A stretch of 64,000 bases of DNA, from the NCBI GenBank assembly GCA_031308135.1, contig JAHLJT010009436.1:160244885-160308884 (forward strand), in the 5' to 3' direction. Position numbers and translations under genes: made by a program. This document shows positions 22,627-33,764 of this stretch, piece by piece. The stretch's first letter is position 1; each line of letters opens with the position of its first letter. A model generated the notes under the pieces. It saw only the letters and a program-made list of their open reading frames with translations, was not told the DNA's origin and made no database searches. This DNA is from Acheta domesticus (taxonomy: Eukaryota > Arthropoda > Insecta > Orthoptera > Gryllidae).

Positions 22627-23520
22627 AACCCTCAAGCGTTTGACATTCCTATGATCCTTCAAAGAATCCGTCTTTACTACAAACATCCGGAACGGAATGT
22701 AAAAAATGTGTTGAAATGTTGAACCTGCTGAATTTTTTATTTTAGTGGTGTTAAGCAATAATTGACGTTTTTTACCAAAAAATATTGAGCTTCTTTCAGG
22801 ATGGGCTTGGTTTTAACTATTATATTATCTTGAATGTTTCTTCCTCAAACTTAAAGAGCTTGCTTAACTCAAAATTATCACTAAACATGTTCAAATAGAT
22901 TTGTTTATCCAAAGTTTTATCACAAAAAAAAGAAAGCAGTTTGCTCTGGTTTTAAATACCACAAATTGCTTACAAATTTATACAATGTCACCTTTTAAAT
23001 GTCTATCAAGTTTTTATAACTAATTAAGTTTTTAAATATTGGTAAAGTTTTATAGGGGGACAATGTAACTTCAGGTGAAAGGCACCAAATTTTGTCATCC
23101 TTTTTGACAAATTTTTGCAATAAAAATTGCCTTAATTATTTATTAAATGTAGTAACACGCAAAGTCATTTTATTAAAATAATTGTTCTAATGAAGCACAG
23201 TGCCCTACTATCGATCAAACACACAATGTCCTCACTAACGATCAGAATTGACTGCAATAGTGTCAAATACATTTCTTACATTTTTCTATTACCCCCTTCC
23301 CCATTTTATTTTCTCGCCTTACGTCGCGAAAAGAGAAGGTATATCATTATTCAAACTTATATGTTATAGATACACGTTCTGAGGTTACTTCTGTCAGTTT
23401 TTCCTCGTAAGCTCAATTTGTTGTTGTTTTAACTTCACTCCCTTGAAAGATAATGTACTATCAAACAAGGATAAATAAATAATTTAAAAATGAGAAAGTA
23501 TTAATAATAATTTATTACTC
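22627..23520. other. No gene seen; AT-rich left flank of block copy A
   Basis: No coding frame or repeat recognised. This flank has no counterpart before copy B. Confidence 0.45.
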
Positions 23521-23533
23521 ATATATTCTTGTT

Positions 23534-23630
23534 TTTCTTTTTCGAGATTAAACGAGTTTTCAAAACGTGTTTTATTGTACACATTAAACTGGAACACGTT
23601 TCGCCTAATACGATTCATCATCAGGTGTGA
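23534..23630 (-). ncRNA. Hammerhead-ribozyme-like motif, degenerate (copy A)
   Basis: On the minus strand CTGATGATG (23624-23616) is followed about 15 nt later by GCGAAAC. The next bases (AAACGTGTT) pair perfectly with AACACGTTT about 21 nt further on. CUGAUGA, GAAA and a helix closing onto a GU(U) site are the hammerhead core in order, and such motifs occur in Penelope-like element repeats. Stem II and stem I do not pair well by eye, so it is probably a decayed or non-ribozyme relative. Confidence 0.3.
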
Positions 23631-23639
23631 ACAAAAATG

Positions 23640-25036
23640 TATATTTGTATGAAAATGAATAGTAAATTTTGATGATATTGTTTAGAATAAAAGTATTAAA
23701 AAATTACATACTAATCAAAGATGAAATTATGGAATAAACAAGTATGCGTATAAAATATGTAGTATCTAAGTAGAAAATATATACGAGTATAAATAGATAG
23801 GAAATGACAAGAATTAAAGCAATAAAGCAATTTAAGCAAACTTTTTCAAAAATATAAAAATGTTTGCTCACTCTCTCATTAAATACTGACAAATGGCTCA
23901 CACGTGTATTAATAATTGAATGGAGACCATGTAATTTAAAAAAATATCTCTTGAAGACCACATTCCTCCTTCCGAATCATTTACACAAAACGGTATTGCC
24001 ATAATAAGAAAATTATATTGTGACCTCACCCCGCAGTCCCTGAGGTTTTGAGTGCGCCGCTGTTATTTGCAGGGAATACCCTACAATTTGGAATCAAGAT
24101 TTGCATGTTCTGCCAAAATATCTGTAATTCAGGACATTCACGCTCTCGTACTGAGGAACATTCTCACCATTGTAATACATACAGTACTTCTGCGAAGAAG
24201 TGGTTCTTTATTTTTGCTATCAAACGGTAGCTCATACAACTGGTTAGAAAATTTTACCAACCCATCGTACAGACGGCAACTTGAGGCGTCAGTGGCAGTT
24301 TGTGAGGTCCACCTGGGGTTCTGATGGAGGCAGACTGGACTGATCTGGGAATAGGTCGTACCAGCTGGTCTTATTCTCGAGTAGGGCCCACCTATTTACC
24401 CAGAGTGCTACACTACATATACCAAGATATTACTACCTATCCACGTAGTGAATATACAAGAGAAACACATTTCTTCTAAGATATATGATCTGTTTGTTTC
24501 TTCTCTTTCTTGGTTCTAAAATATAGTTTAGTTAAGCTTGTATACCAAATATAAGTACCAACTATTCAAGTGCATACAATATTGATACCATTTATAGCAA
24601 TAATTCAGAAATACAATGGCACAACTTAGATACGAAATTCATTAGCTTGCATGAATAGCAGCTTAGTTTCATTTTAAAAAATGTTCGAATACAAGAATAA
24701 AAACTAAGAATTAAAACAATATGGTTGAACCTTTGAATAACTAATTATCGCCATATCTATTTTTAAATAACTCGTTCCATTCCCATTTAATAATATTTTA
24801 GATGACTGCAGCTCATTACATGATGTTATTACGATGCAGAATCATTATAGTCCAGGGGTATGACCAATCACAGAGACTGTTTACTAAGCAATCATTGGAA
24901 GGTTGGTCAATGTTTCTAGAATATGTTGTGTTCTATTTAGACGTACCGCGGGCTGATGCCAGTTAATTGCACCGTCACAGCAAATTGCTAAAACGAGAAA
25001 CGGGAGTGAATCAGACGAGGAATGAACGCCCCCAAA
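23640..25036. other. No gene recognised (copy A); includes arm of the 314-1618 family
   Basis: A 90-codon frame at 24052-24324 is preserved in both block copies but has no known motif. Its preservation only reflects recent duplication. About 24790-24960 resembles the right arm of the inverted-repeat element at 1415-1618 (GACCAATCACAGAGA and neighbours). Confidence 0.45.
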
Positions 25037-25044
25037 AGTACAAG

Positions 25045-25511
25045 CAGTGGCGTAGCAAGGGGGAGGGCAGGGGGGTCGGCGCGCCCCGGGTGACACCATT
25101 CTAGGGGTGACACCAATTAAATTATTTTATAGTTGGAATTATATAATTTAAATAATTTACTTAAACATTTTATATATTAATAGTTAGTTTTCTTGGTTTT
25201 AGTAGTTTGAAAATTGTATTGTTGCAATTATATAATTTTTATGGTTTTGTTAAAAATTATTTGTATTAATTTAATAAATATACATTTAAATCATAAGCAT
25301 AAATTATGATTTAGTTGTAATTATTTTGCAATTATTCTTAATTACGTAGAATTTTTAATATATTATTAATAACTATCATGTGCACATACATTTGTATTTT
25401 TAATAAAATAATGTTACAATCAATGCAGCACTAGATATTTTTATACTTAATTTATGGGGGAAGACACCATTAGCTTCGCCCCAGGTGACACCAACTGAAG
25501 CTACGCTACTG
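25045..25511. mobile_element. hAT-type MITE with 8-bp target duplication (copy A)
   Basis: Starts CAGTGGCGTAGC and ends GCTACGCTACTG, a 12-bp inverted repeat with one mismatch. Exact duplications AGTACAAG flank it at 25037-25044 and 25512-25519. The 467-bp interior is AT-rich and non-coding, with GGTGACACCA-type repeats at both ends. Size, termini and 8-bp duplication identify a hAT MITE. Confidence 0.92.
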
Positions 25512-25519
25512 AGTACAAG

Positions 25520-25847
25520 AACTACGATAAAGATGGCCAACGCTGTGTAAACCGCAAGGGCAAACGGTGGGTGAGACGCCTCCGATGGGTGGGCGTGCTG
25601 ACGAATGTCGCGCCGATGCGATGCTCCGCGGCAGCCAGGACGGCGATCGGCCGCGGGCAGAAGCTGGGGACGCGTCAAAGAGAAGGCAATTTGCGTCTGG
25701 GGGAAGCGGTGACGGCAGCGCGGCACCGCGGGCGCTCACGACGTGAGGAGAGCGCGCGTGCACGACGCGCACGCGTGCGGCGCCCTCCGCCCCGGGCACG
25801 CCACGCCACGCACCGCTGCGGCCGCCGCTGCGAGGACGTCGGTGAGG
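25520..25847. other. CpG-rich patch (copy A)
   Basis: Very GC- and CpG-rich, open in several frames on both strands, with a donor-like TCG|GTGAGG at about 25840 on the plus strand. Could be a CpG island or exon; equally an undetected repeat. No domain recognised. Confidence 0.3.
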
Positions 25848-26370
25848 TCACGGCTCAGGGCATCAACTGATGTCACTGCAGTGAGACACTGGCCGGGAGG
25901 GCCTAGGACCCCACTCCCGACGGCGGCCGTAAGATTTTCCACATTAGCTCGTCAGCTAGGTCGAATGAACTCGCTGTCTGGAGGGACATTCTAGCGGCTG
26001 ACTGCTCCGATCGATAGTTTTCCGTGGTTTCTCCCATCAACACCAGGTGAATGCCGGAGCAGTATCCTAAGAAACGGGCCCGGACCGCGCGCGATCCTTT
26101 CTTCCTCTTCCTTGTCCTATCCTCACCCCTTACTTACACACACATGCATTACACTACCACACCACGGCGGAACTTTAGAGGTAGTCCGGGCTGAGGCAAT
26201 GACTCTCTGATGGGAGATATCTGTTGGGGAAAACCCCGCGAAGTCGATGGGTAGGCGTCGGTGGACGGCAAATGGTCGGCGACGGATCTCGCCATACGAG
26301 GGAATAACAACGCCATCTCCCGCGAAAAACACTACACTTACGGGACTCACGTCCTCAGTTGACGCGCCAT
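25848..26370 (+). mobile_element. SINE family 1 copy (copy A)
   Basis: Begins CGGCTCAGGGCATCAACTG, with GATGTCACTGCAGT shared with the copy at 18740, and continues through TTTCTCCCATCAACACCAGG and GAATGCCGGAGCAGTA. The B box is eroded (GGACCCCACTCCC), so internal pol III activity is doubtful. Confidence 0.65.
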
Positions 26371-26479
26371 ATATCACTAATCAAAACTGGGGGGGGGAGG
26401 AGCAAAGACGATGTACCGATGCGCCAACGCCAGCGTCAGATGTGAAGGACAACTACAATTGGCGATACTGTGACAGCTA

Positions 26480-26711
26480 TACCTCGGTTTTTCTGTCTCG
26501 GCGCGAGGGGGTGTCTCATCAAAATGGAATATCTCACGGTATTTCGTGTCGTTCTCGGTTGAGCCGCTAGGAGACGCATGATAGCCAGCAATGCTCGATA
26601 CAGTCGCGATCATGAGACTCCTAGCGACACAACCGAGAACGACACGAAATACCGTGAGATATTCCATTTTGATGACCCACCCCCATGCGCCAAAAAAGAA
26701 AAACCGAAGTA
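26480..26711. mobile_element. Foldback MITE with probable TA target duplication (copy A)
   Basis: About 95-bp arms: TACCTCGGTTTTTCTG at the left mirrors AGAAAAACCGAAGTA at the right, and GGAATATCTCACGGTATTTC mirrors its inverse toward the centre. TA lies at both flanks (26478-26479, 26712-26713). The core is shared with the element at 60332-60584, though the outer arms differ. No coding capacity. Confidence 0.8.
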
Positions 26712-27064
26712 TAGTCGGGAGCTACCCATGGTCATCTTGCTTGCTTTCCAACTCTGGTCACCGTGATTCAGATCCTGGAATTTGTGAAGCAGTAAGCGAT
26801 TTTAGGGCACGTTTTCTCGAGGATTTCCCTTTCCCCTGTCTCTCAATGTCTTTCCCCTGTCTCAAGCCCTTCAACTCTTGTTGTTGTATAGCGCTGTTGA
26901 GAGTTCGCAAGTGCGAGTCCGCAACTGACGCTTCGTGGCCACGTGGGCGGAGACTCGAGGCCGTCGGCAGCGGATTTCGGAATCGCCTTAAGTCGCTGGG
27001 TCGGACGTCCCCGCCTGGATGAAGATCCCGAACACCGGATGCATTTTCCCGGAAATTTCCGGAA

Positions 27065-27115
27065 CCGGACCGGACCGGACCGGACCGGACCGGACCGGAC
27101 CGGACCGGACCGGAC
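27065..27115. repeat. CCGGA pentanucleotide array, 10 units (copy A)
   Basis: Perfect tandem CCGGA. Copy B has 18 units at the same place. Frames across it read as RTGPD- or SGPVR-type repeats on opposite strands; these are products of the microsatellite, not genes. Confidence 0.97.
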
Positions 27116-27119
27116 ATTT

Positions 27120-29670
27120 CCGAGGAGAGCAATGTGAAACGAGCAATTCAATGAACCTTCTTTCTCCATTTAGATCCCGCTCCTATCCGAAGGGCCAGGC
27201 GATCTTTGAGGGATTCTCCGTGGGAATAATAGAGTTTTGAATAATTGAGTAGTGAATAGAACTGTAAGATACAATCGTAATACTTTACAGAACTTTTGTG
27301 CCCTTCTACATGATTATCTGTCTTAACTCTGTCAGCCTGAAATAGTGGCTACCCATACGACCCAAGTCTGTATTGATGTGCCGATCTCGTAGGGTGACAA
27401 GTGCGTTCATTGGCACAGCCTTGCGTCGCTATTGGACCCCCATTGCACTCACCAGAGCGTATTTCCTTGGCCGCCTTTATCTACCCTACGTTTGTGCACT
27501 TTTTAAACATTCTGTATTCTACAAAAATAATGTAGATAGATTGTTAATAAAAATTGGTATATACAAATGGGCAACAACTTGATAAAACTGCCAGGGTTTA
27601 CAAAATATAGATATTTGAGACAATTATTTCGTAGACTATAATCATACTGCACACTTCTATATATTTGATCATCTCATGCCTCGATCTCCAACCCCAAAGG
27701 AAATTCTTCCATGAATTTGCATTATATCAAATGTCATCTTTTCTTTACTTCTTTTTCCATTTTTCAAGTTCGTTCAGAACGTCGTAAATTGTAATCTGCA
27801 CAGTGAATCGTAAATTACTAGCCAATTTCCTGTCCCTGTGAATGCATTCATTGAAGCGGGAAGACCTTTCAACTCACTGGAGGGAACTCCTGGCAACATC
27901 GCTTGAAACTAAGACTAATCAGAGTCGTCCGTTCTGTTTTGTTAAGAACAATAAACTGATCGAAAAAGTTGAAAGGTCACTGTCACAAAACCACAGATAG
28001 CGCTAATAATGCATTGAACGAACAAAATATAAAATATTAAACAATACAATAAAGTTCTGTCATTCTTTTATAGATTGTGATAGACCAGCGTTATAAACAA
28101 CCTTTTTCGTAGCAAAAATTTGTTCATAAAATGGCGTTAATTGCACAAAACATAGGTATTTTTCGTTTATAGAACGAATAATTTAATTACACATTCTGCC
28201 AAATTGCAATGAGCGAATCGTGGGGTGGAGGCGGTCAATCTCACCAGGTTTTTTTCCGTACAGATGTCAAATATTACTTTTGCAAAAAGAGTACTTTGCA
28301 AAAAGTGTTACGACAATATGACAATCTTTTCTAAAAATGACCTGATGGCAAGATAAGATTTGGAACAAGTCAACAAAGATGAAGCCATAGAACCTGACGT
28401 ACCAATGTAAGTTGACCTGAATATTCTTCAGGATATTCGATAATGCCAATAATTACAAATAATACAATATACAAGAGATGTAGTAATAAAATACGTCTAA
28501 TGCCATTTGTATGTAAGAGATATCAATGAACACCAGGGACTTCGAAACCTAGGCGTCAGTGAAGGTGCAGTCCGTCGTCTTCCAAAATATTAGTTTTCTT
28601 TTTCCCTTTATTAATTACAAGCTTTCCTCTTTCCAATTAAAATATAAACTGATTCAAATGCGCCTTTATTTGTGCACAACTTTATTGAATGTAAATTAAA
28701 TTTAAGAGTGAGTTGTTGTGAGGGAAGTTACGTGGAGTGCCATTTCCACGATAACTTCCAGGCATATTTTGCTTACTAATGGCGAAATCATTGTTCCTAG
28801 AAGAAAACCTTGAACCCAAATGTAGAGAGTTTTATCCTCTTTCATTTCATATCCAATTAATATTTTCTAAAACTGGATAGTTTTTAAGTTATGTTGAGAT
28901 AGTGGGATTATTCTCGATTTTCATGTATTTTGTTTATATCAAGTGTCGCAGAGCTCTCAGGGCTAAACCGTTAAATGGAGGAAAAATATTAATGACATTA
29001 AATATGGTTAACATTATCTTCTATTTGACACAGCACCAGTGTTTAGACAAATAGATAGGTTTTTGAGTTATTTTGAAACAAAACTGAAAATGTTCGTGAT
29101 TTTTACACATTGTTTGCTTAAAAAACGTGTTTCCGGTCAAAATTGTTGGCAAACCTGATAGTCATGTTCTGCGCCCCTAAAACCCTGCAGGAACCAAATT
29201 TCAAAACTGCACCAAACACCTTCCGCTATTGGCCCTTTTTGAGCGCCATTAGACTGAACTGGTGTTTCTCGTCCTCTCTTATTTCCTATATACTTGTCTA
29301 TCTTCCTAGTACAATACATTTACACAAATCTGTACATATATCGTTTTGCCTAATCAGTGACGAGGACAAAGCCAAACACCAAAGAAATTTATTTACGAGT
29401 GGATTGTGAAATTCGCGTATGCCTCAGAGAGAAAGCTCTTCTAACCAACTACTTCACGAAGCAAAACACTCAAAAGCAAATAAAACAGGACATTTATTTC
29501 ATATAAAACGTCTTCGTTTCAGCATGCGGCTCTATATAAAGATAATCAAAATGACCTTCTACATCTAGTTACACCCTGAGTACAGTTTATCTTTGGACTC
29601 GCTTTTTGGCGTTGTATTTAACAAGACCGAAAGCTCTCAAATTCCTTTAGGAATTCTAAACGAGCGTGCG
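27120..29670. other. No gene recognised (copy A)
   Basis: AT-rich sequence with isolated frames of 60-90 codons (27373-27582, 28267-28449, 29143-29409) lacking known motifs. All are equally present in copy B. Confidence 0.45.
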
Positions 29671-29675
29671 CGCGC

Positions 29676-29701
29676 AAACACACACACACAAACACACACA
29701 C
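29676..29701. repeat. CA microsatellite, interrupted (copy A)
   Basis: Short CA run with one AAA interruption. Copy B has an uninterrupted run of about 43 bp at 50283-50325. Confidence 0.95.
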
Positions 29702-29824
29702 TTTTGAAACAACCTAGATTAATTGTAATAAACGTTCGAATTTCAAGACAATGGTTTAGAAAAATCTGCTATAGAAGAAAGGACACATAAGTGGGAAAAA
29801 GCACATAGTATCACCAGGAACATC

Positions 29825-30200
29825 TACAACAAGAAATTTCTATCACGAAAACTCAAAATATTGCACTACAATACAGTAATAAAACCGAAATGCCTGTATG
29901 CAATGAATGTCTTATTTTGAATTACTAATTTTCTAATTTTCATGTATTTTTGGAATAAGAAATATAGCATTACCTGGGTTCTGGAAGTTAAGAAAGATAT
30001 GAAAAGGAACAAAATAAGAGAAGAAACAATCGAGAGATATTCTAATAATAAATTGGAACAAATGAAAGGGTACGGAAGAGGGAGAGGAAGACTGGTGCAA
30101 AATGGTCCGAAGAGAGGAAAATGACACAGTGAAATGGAGGAGAACTAGAGAAAGTAGAAAGAGCAACATAAAAAGGAAGTGTTGAAATTGCCTCGTGGTC
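29825..30200 (+). pseudogene. LINE RT C-terminal relic (copy A)
   Basis: The plus strand gives IYNKKFLSRKLKILHYNTVI and then KPKCLYAMN, matching the 'R.tK..LY.tvI.P.LLYG' segment after the RT domain of non-LTR elements. Downstream (29942-30124) comes WVLEVKKDMKRNKIREETIE, typical of the tail of insect LINE polyproteins. Catalytic motifs are missing and stops intervene. Confidence 0.55.
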
Positions 30201-30544
30201 CCTACATGACCCTAACGAAGATAGAAGAAACGTTCGAATCATTTTCGTAAAGCCACCTGCGATACAAGACCATTGTTTCAGACCTCGTCAGAAATGATTA
30301 CAATAAGAACACGAGGTGGCGTACCAAATTTTTCAGTTACCTTCATATGCCACATTTCATATATCTTCTATCCTGACACGTAGAGATGAAATTAGTTTTA
30401 TAAGAGAGACTAGCTTATTAAAAAACATCAAAATACCTGGATTGTGTAATATATTTACAAATTGAGGTGAATCTAAAGATAATTTTTACAAAAACAAAGG
30501 CTCTAACCGGATAAGGGGGGGTTCCGGCCTTAGTTTGCAATTAG

Positions 30545-32053
30545 ACTCAGATTATTCTCTATTATAGGTAGAGGCGACGCTAGCGACACAAACTCATGTA
30601 GGGGGATAGCTTTAGAATGCACAACATTTAAAGTGCTGACAAGCCTGTTGACTAGCAGACTGTATAAAATTATAGAAAAATTCCTACAAGAGGAACAATT
30701 TGGATTGGAGGGAAAACTCAACTATACAAGCCATATCAACTATATCAACTATACAAGCTATTAAATGCTTACAAGATGACATCGAAGAAGCATTGAGGTA
30801 TCCAAAAGGAAAACTGCATGCCGTATTTACAGATTACACGAAAGCTTTGCCCTCATAAATAGAACAAAGCTAATAGAAAAATTTGAAGCAATGATTTGTG
30901 ACAACTACATTGCAAGATTACTAAAAGATATAATAAGATGCAACCTAATACAAATAGATGACAATGTAGATAAATCGGACCCCATAAAACTGCAAGGAGA
31001 CTCCATTGGTCCACTATTATTCATCGCTGCAACGGCAGATATTCATGAGAGTGTCACATCAGAAAATGTTAAAATGTATGCATATGCGGACGACATGGTT
31101 CTCATCTCTCGGGACATTGAAAACCTACAAATTGCCTTCAGCACACTGGAAAAATGGGCCAACAGTAATGAACTAAAATTAAAGAAAAAACTGGATCCAT
31201 GACATTTAGGAAGGGAGATAGACTAGCCTCTACTGATATAATCCTGCGCGAAAATAAGATATTAACACATGCATCGCCTTTCCAGTACTTGGGAATGGCA
31301 TTACAAACACAAGGAAATGTATACTTCAAACACAAAAAAGAAAATCACAGCTGCCATTACTACCGTGAACAGCATCCAGAATTTACCAAAGACTTCTTTG
31401 CAGATCGCCATGAAACTTTTCGAACTTAAAATCACTCCCACTCCCATAATTATATATGGTATCCATTTAATATGGGAACACCTGAAAAAGAAAACCTAGC
31501 AGACATAGAAAAAGTAAAATCACGATTTCTAAAACCAACTCTTAGGTCTGACAAAGTATACACCCTCACGATTAGTGTATGAACAATCCAGGGAGCAATT
31601 TTACATAGAAGATTTAAGATATCAATTGCTACTGCCCTGAACGGAGGCGTACAAGATTTTACTACAGGAATTACAAAAGAAGAAGGACGAGATATGGTTG
31701 GAATTTTACAGCACAGACGCTATGATAAACACAATGGGTGAGAGCCCAATACGACATAAGACGAGTAAATGTATGTAGCAATGAAAGATATGTAACAAGG
31801 AGTTATATGTGTGGGAAATATAGTTGTCCTAAAATATTGAAGTCTGAATTATTTGACATGTAATGACTCGTTTCGCTGCACATGGTTTCCACCACTGAAT
31901 CTGCAAAAAGGAAAACTACCACCAACCAGAAGAAACATTAGTGTGTAAACTCTGTGAAAGTTTTTGTGATAGATATCGTGTAAAAATATGTGAAAGACGG
32001 ACATTATCACTAAAAAAATTTGTGAAAGCTAATTCTCCACATTGTGCGAAAAC

Positions 32054-32054
<1 letters not shown>
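30545..32054 (+). mobile_element. Plus-strand LINE relic with YADD reverse transcriptase (copy A)
   Basis: RT signatures in order: RGIALECTTFKVLTSLLTSR (domain 1-2), HAVFTDYTKA (motif A region), LQGDSIGPLLFIAATAD (motif B) and MYAYADDMVLISRD (motif C, YADD) within the frame 30891-31202. LILKKK-type thumb pieces and FQYLGMALQTQG follow after a frameshift. Near the 3' end a CKLCESFCDRYRVKICERR segment looks like a C-terminal zinc knuckle. The element stops at a plus-strand ATT array (32055). Several frameshifts and stops make it defective. The clade is uncertain. Confidence 0.75.

Positions 32055-32111
<57 letters not shown>
32055..32111. repeat. ATT array shared by two LINE 3' ends (copy A)
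   Basis: 19 ATT units form the 3' edge of the plus-strand LINE and the 3' edge (as AAT) of the minus-strand R4-like LINE. The copy B equivalent is about 48 bp. Confidence 0.9.
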
Positions 32112-32112
<1 letters not shown>

Positions 32113-32213
32113 CATTACATCACGACTAAAGGTGTTATGAGTCGGCTGAATATAAAATCTACTCCAGGTTGCAACAGTTACCTAAGGAGCAGATCCGATG
32201 ACTATCAGTGCCT

Positions 32214-32900
32214 CTACAATACTTTACGCAAAATGTGGGCTGTTCCAAATAAAGCAATTTCTTGCACTTCCCAGTCTTTTGAATTACCAGGGAGTTTAGA
32301 CAAGTTCTTACTCAAGTTTTGCGGAACAAATCCCAGAGCTCCGATAACTATCGGGACGACCTGTGCTTTTACGCCCCACATTCGGCTGATCTCGATTTCC
32401 AAACTCTTGTATTTAAGACGTTTCTCTGCCTCCTTGGTAACGACGTTTTGATCGCAAGGTACAGCAACATCGATAAGTAAACACGATTTTTTCGCCAAAT
32501 CCCGGATAACTATATCCGGTTTGTTTGCCGCTATCGTGCGATCAGTTTGAATTTGTTGGTCGTACAATATCGTACACAATCCAACAGACGTCACCGGTTT
32601 TGGTGAGTGATCGTACCACTTGGGGCATGTGTTTGGAACTTCGAGGGCGGTACAGATCTGCCAGTGGAGATAGCTAAACACCCTGTCATGTCTTTTCAGG
32701 TATTCGGTCTTTGCTAGGATTGGACAAGCTGAGACAATATGATCAATGGTTTCTACTTGCTCCTGGCAAATGCGGCATTTATCATCTTGAGAAATTTTGA
32801 GAACCGCTTTATCATAATGTCGTGTTCTCAACGCCTGATCTGGGGCAGCTATTACAAGTGCTTCCGATTCTGGCTTCATTCTTCCCCTTTTAAGCCACAT
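32214..32900 (-). pseudogene. R4-like zinc knuckle plus restriction-like endonuclease segment (copy A)
   Basis: A 228-codon frame. Residues about 39-56 read CRICQEQVETIDHIVSAC, a CCHC knuckle (C-X2-C-X8-H-X4-C). It is followed by KRHDRV and LHWQIC, typical of the R4 group. The endonuclease core follows: NKPDIVIRDL (PD), LLIDVAVPCDQNVV (Asp) and KEAEKRLKYKSLEIE (Lys/Glu positions). VPIVIGALGFVPQNL and FGTAHILRKVL close the protein. In R2/R4-type elements this enzyme nicks the target site. The domain looks intact, but the upstream RT is missing and a stop separates it from the preceding frame. Copy B has a frameshift in this region. Confidence 0.8.
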
Positions 32901-32906
32901 AAATGA

Positions 32907-33584
32907 TTAATCTTTATTGATCTGCACCTTATCCATTCTTTTTAGGTATTGTCCGTGGAGTGGTTTGTCTCTCCACGATTTCTTTAACATTTTTTGTGTC
33001 TCACACTTCATGTTTAGCAGCATCAGAAGTTCAGTGTCTGTGTTATTCGACGTGTCTTGCCTAGTTTTCTTTGCAATGCTTCTTGCTACACTAACAATGC
33101 CTCTGTTTCCCATTATTCGGTCAGATTTCATGACCTGCCTCATTAGAGGGTCGTCTTGATGGCTGACTACATACTTCCCCAACCCGACTATTGCGTTGTG
33201 CCAGGAGGCCTCAATTTGTCTGAGGCCTCTTCCTCCTTCCTTACGTGCCACATAAAGTCTATGTATATTAGCTCGAGGGTGGGAAACATGATGCATTGTT
33301 AGCAGTTTTCTGGTTTTTCGATCCATGGTGCGAATTTCTTGCTCAGTCCAGTCCACTAATCCAAAACTGTATTCGGCTACAGGTACCGCCAAACTACCTA
33401 TTGCAGATATTTTATTCCTGGTATTCAGAGCGGACTGCAGGACCAGTCTCACTCTTCTATAATACTCCCTAGAAATTCTCTCTTTCATTGTGTCGTTCGA
33501 GATGGATTCACATTCTTCAATGCTCAGATATTTGTAAGTTTTACCTGGCTCAAGATCTTGAATCAGTGTGCGTATCAATTTCAA
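32907..33584 (-). pseudogene. R4-like RT thumb/linker segment (copy A)
   Basis: A 225-codon frame. It includes YKYLSIEECESISNDTMKER, then EYYRRVRLVLQSALNTRNK, SLAVPVAEYSFGLVDWTEQE, DRKTRKLLTMHHVSHPRAN and KEGGRGLRQIEASWHNAIV, the conserved run between RT palm and zinc knuckle in R4/Dong-type LINEs. The ATG at its start is internal to the ancestral protein. The frame ends at the TAA just before the knuckle frame. Confidence 0.8.
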
Positions 33585-33708
33585 TGTTCTCAGACGTTGT
33601 GAGTTTCCCTCTTTTTAAATTGATTTTTGCACACTTGTCAAGACCAAACTTCATGCAGATGTCATTGCTAAAATCATTCACGACAGCATTTGGGAGAGAA
33701 TCGCTTCA

Positions 33709-33710
<2 letters not shown>

Positions 33711-33763
<53 letters not shown>

Positions 33764-33764
33764 T
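33711..33764. repeat. ATT array between two minus-strand LINEs (copy A)
   Basis: About 18 units. Read on the minus strand, it is the AAT tail of the upstream full-size R4-like LINE and also the 5' flank of the short form. Confidence 0.92.

Larger units (their letters stand above)
32112..33710 (-). mobile_element. R4/Dong-like LINE, short form (copy A)
   Basis: Minus-strand element of about 1.6 kb between two ATT/AAT arrays. Its 5' edge (ATGAAGCGATTCTCTCC) coincides with that of the plus-strand copy at 14384. It begins after the RT catalytic core, at a segment reading NDICMKFGLDKCAKINLKRG, then carries the thumb, zinc knuckle and restriction-like endonuclease. The longest frames are listed separately. 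A TAA stop between them, at QINKD*SFMWLKR, is at the same codon as in the 14.4-kb copy. Confidence 0.85.

Noticed and set aside
24052..24324. 90-codon frame conserved between two loci as a possible gene
   Set aside because: Both loci are the same recently duplicated block, so identity does not show selection. No known domain.
26758..27169. Repetitive RSGPV / RTGPD protein-like frames at the CCGGA array (also 47408-47774)
   Set aside because: They arise directly from a pentanucleotide microsatellite of variable length and are open on both strands.
32044..32451. Plus-strand frames beginning with poly-Leu/Ile runs (also 31941-32129, 33488-33868, 52676-53074, 54019-54474)
   Set aside because: The runs are translations of ATT arrays, and the rest is antisense to the minus-strand R4-like LINE, which carries the conserved motifs.
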